In this document: in pieces, positions 59,856 through 64,000 of the stretch
Position numbering within the stretch: position 1 is the first letter of the stretch
Layout of the letters: each line of letters opens with the position of its first letter
Assembly (NCBI GenBank): GCA_017509065.1
Contig: JAFWQM010000134.1
Location: forward strand, 1 to 64,000
DNA length: 64,000 nt
Reading direction: 5' to 3'
Source: Clostridia bacterium
Lineage (GTDB): Bacteria; Bacillota_A; Clostridia; Christensenellales; Aristaeellaceae
Translations under genes and position numbers: made by a program
Notes under the pieces: model-generated
What the model was told of the DNA's origin: nothing
Databases searched by the model: none
What the model saw: only the letters and a program-made list of their open reading frames with translations

Positions 59856-62309
59856 CTATTGCTTCATTTTCAGGATCAGCTTTTCCACGTGCTGCCGGGC
59901 GTAGTTTGCCTGCGCCTGAGTATGCTCCTGGGTTTCGGCGGCGTCGCCCATGAGCAATTGGAACTGGCTCACCTTGAGACCCAGCGCTTCCTGCATGTCC
60001 TGGTCGCTGCCGCCGGGAGAAACGAGGTAATAGCACAGCAGGGAATCCTTCTGCCCGATACGGTGCGCCCTGTCCTCGGCCTGGGAATGCACGGCGGGGC
60101 TCCAGTCCAGCTCGCCGAACACCACGCAGGTGGCCCGCTGCAAATTGAGGCCGCTGGCTGCTCGGAGGGAAATCACGCACAGATCGGTTTTTCCAAGCAT
60201 GAACCTATCCACCGCGTCTTCCTTCTGCGCGGCGGACTCCCGGCCCGTGATGAACGCGGGGCGCTCCTGTTTTAATTCCTTTTTGTAAATGTCCATGACC
60301 GCGTGGTGGTGGGCGAATAAAAGCACCCTCTCCCCCGCGTTTACCAGCGCTTTGACGAACTGGCACACATAGGGAGCCTTCGCCAGGCCCGTCGCCTGCC
60401 GCGCTTCCTGAGAAATCTGGTCCTCCAGCAAGGCGCGGGCAGAGGCGGAAAGCGCCTGATCCTGCCGCCAGCGGTAAAGCTTTTCCCAAACCGGGGCCAT
60501 GAGCCGCACGTACAGCGCGTCGTCCGCGTCGATCTCCTGCACCAGCCGTCGCTTTTCGGGCAGCTCGGGCAAAACCTCCTGTTTTGTACGGCGCAGCATC
60601 AGCCCTTCCCGCCGCAGATGGTCGCCCAGCAGTTCCGGCCTGGATACGATGCGGTTGCCGTAGCCGGAGCACCATTCTCGGGTGAAGGTCTCCCAGTCAC
60701 CTAAAAAATGGAAATCCAGGATGTTGATGACGTTCCAGATCTCGCTGCCGTAATTGTAAATGGGCGTGCCGGACAGGCCCATCACCCGCTGACAGCTTTC
60801 GGAAAGCAGGCTGGCCGCGCTGTATTTTTCCGTGCCCGTGCGCCGAAGCTCCTGCACCTCGTCAAAGATCACGGTATGGAAATCCATGTCCGGCAGGGCT
60901 TTTTTCCAGCCCCGCAAGAGCAGATAATGCAGAATATATACATCCGCCTCCGGCAGGGGGTAAGGTGTCAGGCCTTTGATGATATGGACGCGGGGTTCTT
61001 TTCCCTCTATTCGCAGAAAGCGCTTTGTTTCCGCCAGCCAGTTCCGAGCCAGGTGAGGTGGTGGCACGATGAGCAGAGGAAAGATGCCCTCCATGGCTGC
61101 GCAGGCCAGGGCCTGCACCGTCTTGCCAAGGCCCATTTCATCCGCCAATAATGCTCTTGGCGTCAGCAGCAGCCAGTTCAGGCCCTGCTGCTGGAAGGGG
61201 CGAAGCTCCCCATTGAATACAGCCGGTGAGGGCTGGGGAGCCATCGTCAGGATTTTTGCCCGTTCCCGCTCGCGGTAGTAGTCCCGCGCCTGGTTCAATG
61301 CCTGCTTCCAGCGTTCTTTATCCCGCTCCGCCACCTGCAGGGGATACCGCAGCATGAGCCAGTTCACGTCCCCGATGATGCGCCGGTGCGCCGTGAACCG
61401 CGCTTCGCCGCGCTTCGCGTCGCTGCCGGGGAACAGCCGCTTGGCCAGCTCGGTCACGGCGGGGTCGCCCTTGATGGTCCAGCACTTGCGGCGGGCATTG
61501 TAGGAGAGAGTGCCGTAGTAGTAGCTCGCTGGTTCACCATCCCGCAGGAAGGGTGGGATGTCCTCGTTGGACAGATCGCGCAGGATGCGGTCTTCCAGTG
61601 TATTCTCTGGAAATGGTTTTTCGGTGTTTGGAATCGGCTGAGAGCGGCTTGCCTGCTGTTCTTCCTGAGCAGAAGCATATGTCATTCCGAGCGGAGTGGA
61701 GCGGGAGCGGAACGTAGTCGAGGAATCTATTTGCTGGCCAGAGGATTCACTTTCAGGTCCCTCCGCTCCGCTTCGCTCTCGCTCCGCTTCGGTCGGGATG
61801 ACAGCGTTTGTTTCGTTGTTATTTGTTGGTTCGCAGGTCTTCCTTCCGCTGTCTGTTCTATCGATCCGGGTTTCAAGCGGCAGTACAGAGGAAGTGGCTT
61901 TCCCCATTGCGTGTTCAGAAGATGTTTTTTCTTCCTCCCCTACCCCAATGGCGATCCCCCACAGCTTTTGCAGGCTGACGGGATAGACGGGAATCCCTGA
62001 CACGAACCCCGGCAGACTGGGCGCGGTCTTTTCCGACAGCAGAATGATAGCGCTCAGCTTGCCCGTATCCGCGTAGCGCTTAAGCTGTTTGCTGACGGTG
62101 CTCACGTCCGGCCTGCCGCGCTTGATCTCGATACCCACCGTCCCGCACAGAAAGTCGATCCTGCACCGTGGAGCCAGCGGCGCTTCATGGCGGAATTCAA
62201 TGTCCGCCCGCTGCAGCGCGTCGGCCACCAGCCCGTGGAGGTCGTATTCATCCTGTGTCTGCGGCGCGCGGATCGCTGAGAGCGCCGTCAATACCTGCTG
62301 TGCCGTCAT
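59856..62309 (-). CDS. PD-(D/E)XK nuclease-like domain fused to SNF2 helicase
   Basis: An 817-residue protein. Residues ~18-118 look like a PD-(D/E)XK nuclease: CRIDF (Asp52) and GIEIKRG (Glu61-x-Lys63) with a helical TVSKQLKRYADTGKL. A low-complexity linker (~125-235) includes 42 residues encoded by a palindromic repeat. The SNF2 core has DEMGLGKT (390-397), DEVQ (483-486), VMGLSGTPIYN, and in lobe 2 SLRAASGLNLQRA and QAEDRAHRIGQKD. The start ATG 62309 follows GGAGGACAGGC; an upstream in-frame start at 62333 lacks a site. It could be a DNA repair/remodelling enzyme or a defence nuclease. All motifs look intact. Confidence 0.83.
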   Translation of the reverse strand: MTAQQVLTALSAIRAPQTQDEYDLHGLVADALQRADIEFRHEAPLAPRCRIDFLCGTVGIEIKRGRPDVSTVSKQLKRYADTGKLSAIILLSEKTAPSLPGFVSGIPVYPVSLQKLWGIAIGVGEEEKTSSEHAMGKATSSVLPLETRIDRTDSGRKTCEPTNNNETNAVIPTEAERERSGAEGPESESSGQQIDSSTTFRSRSTPLGMTYASAQEEQQASRSQPIPNTEKPFPENTLEDRILRDLSNEDIPPFLRDGEPASYYYGTLSYNARRKCWTIKGDPAVTELAKRLFPGSDAKRGEARFTAHRRIIGDVNWLMLRYPLQVAERDKERWKQALNQARDYYRERERAKILTMAPQPSPAVFNGELRPFQQQGLNWLLLTPRALLADEMGLGKTVQALACAAMEGIFPLLIVPPPHLARNWLAETKRFLRIEGKEPRVHIIKGLTPYPLPEADVYILHYLLLRGWKKALPDMDFHTVIFDEVQELRRTGTEKYSAASLLSESCQRVMGLSGTPIYNYGSEIWNVINILDFHFLGDWETFTREWCSGYGNRIVSRPELLGDHLRREGLMLRRTKQEVLPELPEKRRLVQEIDADDALYVRLMAPVWEKLYRWRQDQALSASARALLEDQISQEARQATGLAKAPYVCQFVKALVNAGERVLLFAHHHAVMDIYKKELKQERPAFITGRESAAQKEDAVDRFMLGKTDLCVISLRAASGLNLQRATCVVFGELDWSPAVHSQAEDRAHRIGQKDSLLCYYLVSPGGSDQDMQEALGLKVSQFQLLMGDAAETQEHTQAQANYARQHVEKLILKMKQ
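61681..61804. repeat. palindromic repeat copy 2, translated inside the SNF2 gene
   Basis: GTCATTCCGAGCGGAGTGGA and onward on the left, and CAGGTCCCTCCGCTCCGCTT to GGTCGGGATGACAG on the right, match the arms of copy 1 at 23810-23938. The centre carries CGTAGTCGAGGAATCT, also found at 62386. The ~124 bases stay open in the helicase frame (residues ~169-210) and fall in a linker between nuclease-like and SNF2 parts. Confidence 0.8.
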
Positions 62310-62385
62310 GCCTGTCCTCCACTGCTGACACATTCTGTTTGATAAAACTGCCGGAAACCGTGAGAAAAATCGGCGGCAGGGCGTT

Positions 62386-62414
62386 TGTCACCCCGAACGC
62401 AGTCGAGGAATCTG
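62386..62414. repeat. palindromic repeat, half copy
   Basis: GTCACCCCGAACGCAGTCGA GGAATCTG resembles the left arm and centre of the copy at 61681. It lies in the gap between the SNF2 and nucleotidase genes. Confidence 0.55.
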
Positions 62415-62439
62415 TGTGTGTATTTTGCTTCGGTCAAGG

Positions 62440-63936
62440 TTACAGGATGACATGAAAAGCGCGATCCTCCGGAATATCCACCAGCGGATGGGCGCGCAGA
62501 TAATTCAGGATCAGTTCGCTCACGTCGGTCTGAATCTCTTTCAGGCAGGGGCAGGAGCGGTAGAAATCAAAATCCCCAGCGCCGGTGGCACGGTAATCGC
62601 ACATGCACAGGGACAGGGGTTCGTCAGGTCGAATGTCCGTGCCGTTCCGTTTCAGTTCCACGACCCGGCTCCCCACGGGGCGGTTCAGATCGAAGGCATA
62701 GTTAATGCCCGCAAAATAATCAAAATTGTAATGCGCTTCTTTGGGTTCCAGGAAATGCGGAGAAATATGCACCTGTTTCTGCCCGTCCACCTCAAAATAA
62801 CTGGCGCACTGCTCCAAGGCCCTTCGCAGGATATCACCGGTTACCTCCAGTACCTTGAGGGTGTTGCTGTACACATAGCTGGCCACCACGTCCCGCACGG
62901 TCACGCTGCTGTCAAAGCCGCGCACGGAGTTGGCCAGGGCGGCGCAGCTCACGTCCGCCCCGCTGGCTTCCAGCTGCACCATGTTGAAGAAATCAGCGAT
63001 GGGCGTGCCGTTCAACGCCATGCTCAGATGATCTTCCGGCCAGATGGGGCGGGAAAGATGGCCCACCGGATGATCCAGCCAGGCGTTCAGCTCATGCAGC
63101 AGCTTTTGTTCATCCTCTGTCAGTTCCGCGTGATTCGGTACGGCGCACAATTCGGAATGGAAATGCCCAGCTTCGTCCATCGTGACTTTCACATACTGCT
63201 CTGCGTTGCAGGGCGTTTGCACGATGTGCGTGCCGCGCCAGCTTCCTTCCGCCAGAGCGATGTGCTGATGGCCCGTCAGCAGCAAGTCGAAGGGCAGTTC
63301 TTCGCATAGGCGGCAGGCAATGTTTTCATCGGTGTCGGACAGACTGCGGCCCGTGGATAAATCCTTTTCGATGCCGCCGTGATAAATGCCGATCAGCACG
63401 TCGTGGGGCGGCAGAGCGGCCACCGCCTGCCGGGCCGCTTCCAGGGGATCGGAGACCGTCAGTCCGACTAAGTTTTCCTTCTTTTCCCAGCGGTTCACCC
63501 AGTCCGTCACGATGCCAACCAACCCCACCCGCAGGCCGTTCCCCAGCACATGCACCGTGCCGGGCAGCATGGGCAGGCGGCCCTCCGCGTCCCGCACGTT
63601 GGCGCACAGGCATTTTGCGTGGAGGGAATGCAGATAGCGGCTCAGGTTTTCCGGGCCGTAATTGAAATCGTGATTCCCCAGGGTGATATAATCGCAGCCC
63701 CGGTCGTTCAGCGCCTGCGCCACGGGAGAATCGACGCCGCTGATATGGCAGTAATAGGTCAGGGGCGAACCCTGGATGGTGTCGCCGCCGTCGATGATCA
63801 GCGTGTTTTCATCCTTGGGAAAGCGCATGGAAAGCAGCCCCATTGGATGGGGCTGCAGGTCTCTGAAATGGGTCGGATACAAGTATCCGTGGGTATCGGA
63901 GGTATAATAAACCGTCAGCTTCGTGTTCATGTTCAT
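62440..63936 (-). CDS. 5'-nucleotidase / 2',3'-cyclic phosphodiesterase family protein, cytoplasmic form
   Basis: A 498-residue calcineurin-type metallophosphoesterase. Metal-site motifs in order: YTSDTHGYL (~10-18), IIDGGDTIQGSPL (~48), TLGNHDFNYG (~85), GIYHGGIEKDL and LLTGHQHIAL. The C-terminal 5'-nucleotidase substrate domain is present (ALANSVRGFDSS, DYRATGAGDFDFY). There is no signal peptide or wall anchor, unlike most relatives, so it acts inside. The start at 63936 overlaps the upstream stop (ATGA); ATG 63930 is an alternative with a better spaced GGGG. Confidence 0.87.
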   Translation of the reverse strand: MNMNTKLTVYYTSDTHGYLYPTHFRDLQPHPMGLLSMRFPKDENTLIIDGGDTIQGSPLTYYCHISGVDSPVAQALNDRGCDYITLGNHDFNYGPENLSRYLHSLHAKCLCANVRDAEGRLPMLPGTVHVLGNGLRVGLVGIVTDWVNRWEKKENLVGLTVSDPLEAARQAVAALPPHDVLIGIYHGGIEKDLSTGRSLSDTDENIACRLCEELPFDLLLTGHQHIALAEGSWRGTHIVQTPCNAEQYVKVTMDEAGHFHSELCAVPNHAELTEDEQKLLHELNAWLDHPVGHLSRPIWPEDHLSMALNGTPIADFFNMVQLEASGADVSCAALANSVRGFDSSVTVRDVVASYVYSNTLKVLEVTGDILRRALEQCASYFEVDGQKQVHISPHFLEPKEAHYNFDYFAGINYAFDLNRPVGSRVVELKRNGTDIRPDEPLSLCMCDYRATGAGDFDFYRSCPCLKEIQTDVSELILNYLRAHPLVDIPEDRAFHVIL

Positions 63937-64000
63937 CCCCGCGCCAGCTTGGAACGAATTTTGGTGGAGAAGATCTCGATCAAAATCATCAGCACCACCA
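63933..64000 (-). CDS. C-terminal end of a gene running off the window, possible membrane permease
   Basis: The minus strand reads VVLMILIEIFSTKIRSKLAR-G then TGA (63935-63933). A hydrophobic helix ending in a basic tail is typical of the last membrane segment of ABC permeases such as the PhnE type. The rest lies beyond base 64000, so the identity is a guess. It is translationally coupled to the nucleotidase gene. Confidence 0.5.
   Translation of the reverse strand, partial: VVLMILIEIFSTKIRSKLARG

Overview
The window looks like a GC-rich Gram-positive Clostridia chromosome, probably a gut or rumen member; a Christensenellales-type organism is my guess from protein style only. Signs are WhiA, YhaM, a YybS-rplI-dnaB block, a YhcN/YlaJ-type sporulation lipoprotein, VanY carboxypeptidases, lipoproteins with Gram-positive signals, strong sigma-A type promoters and no outer-membrane genes. 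Most of the right two thirds is transcribed leftward.

Layout. 1-420: four minus-strand tRNA genes (Arg, His, Gln, Lys) behind one near-consensus promoter. 580-2770: a decayed accessory zone with a serine recombinase broken by an in-frame TGA, a DUF2442 gene beside a frameshifted DUF4160 gene, the tail of an Ig-domain surface protein and a broken DDE transposase. 2790-8830: an intact three-gene set (TerB-domain protein, DUF2791/BrxD-like ATPase, Lhr-like DEAD/DEAH helicase). Its order and content match what I recall of the Shango anti-phage system, and a hairpin-rich block of about 400 bases lies between the ATPase and the helicase. This is the best candidate for a notable system.

8840-20810: mostly rightward genes, including surE, a flavoprotein, an exonuclease, a nucleoside kinase, small membrane proteins, an esterase-GH43 pair for plant polysaccharide and a GGDEF protein with a ribbon-helix-helix tail. 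20820-31390: leftward secreted proteins, a TPR/RNase H/VanY/VanY/HflX run and iscR-iscS-iscU. 31390-48750: leftward housekeeping genes (dnaB, rplI, yybS, yhaM, MATE pump, whiA, murB, manA, pepV, patB, methyltransferase, pseudouridine synthase) plus a Crh/HPr-like domain fused to a nucleotidyltransferase. 49070-50840: a MerR regulator with its own 19-bp-spacer promoter and a frameshifted YhfC-type membrane gene. 50970-55810: a complete ytfQ-ytfR-ytfT-yjfF sugar ABC operon. 55940-64000: tRNA-Leu, a large secreted M16 peptidase, a nuclease-SNF2 helicase fusion and a cytoplasmic 5'-nucleotidase-like protein.

Three families of dispersed repeats run through the intergenic gaps: (1) GGGATTAGGGAATAG-type arms, often in inverted pairs, which supply stop codons to flanking genes; (2) a long hairpin element around CGCTCTTTGG/CCAAAGAGCG; (3) a palindrome with CCGACCGAAGCGGAGCG-like arms, one copy of which is translated in frame inside the SNF2 helicase. 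No CRISPR array or rRNA was seen. All functional calls are from reading motifs; no database search was run.
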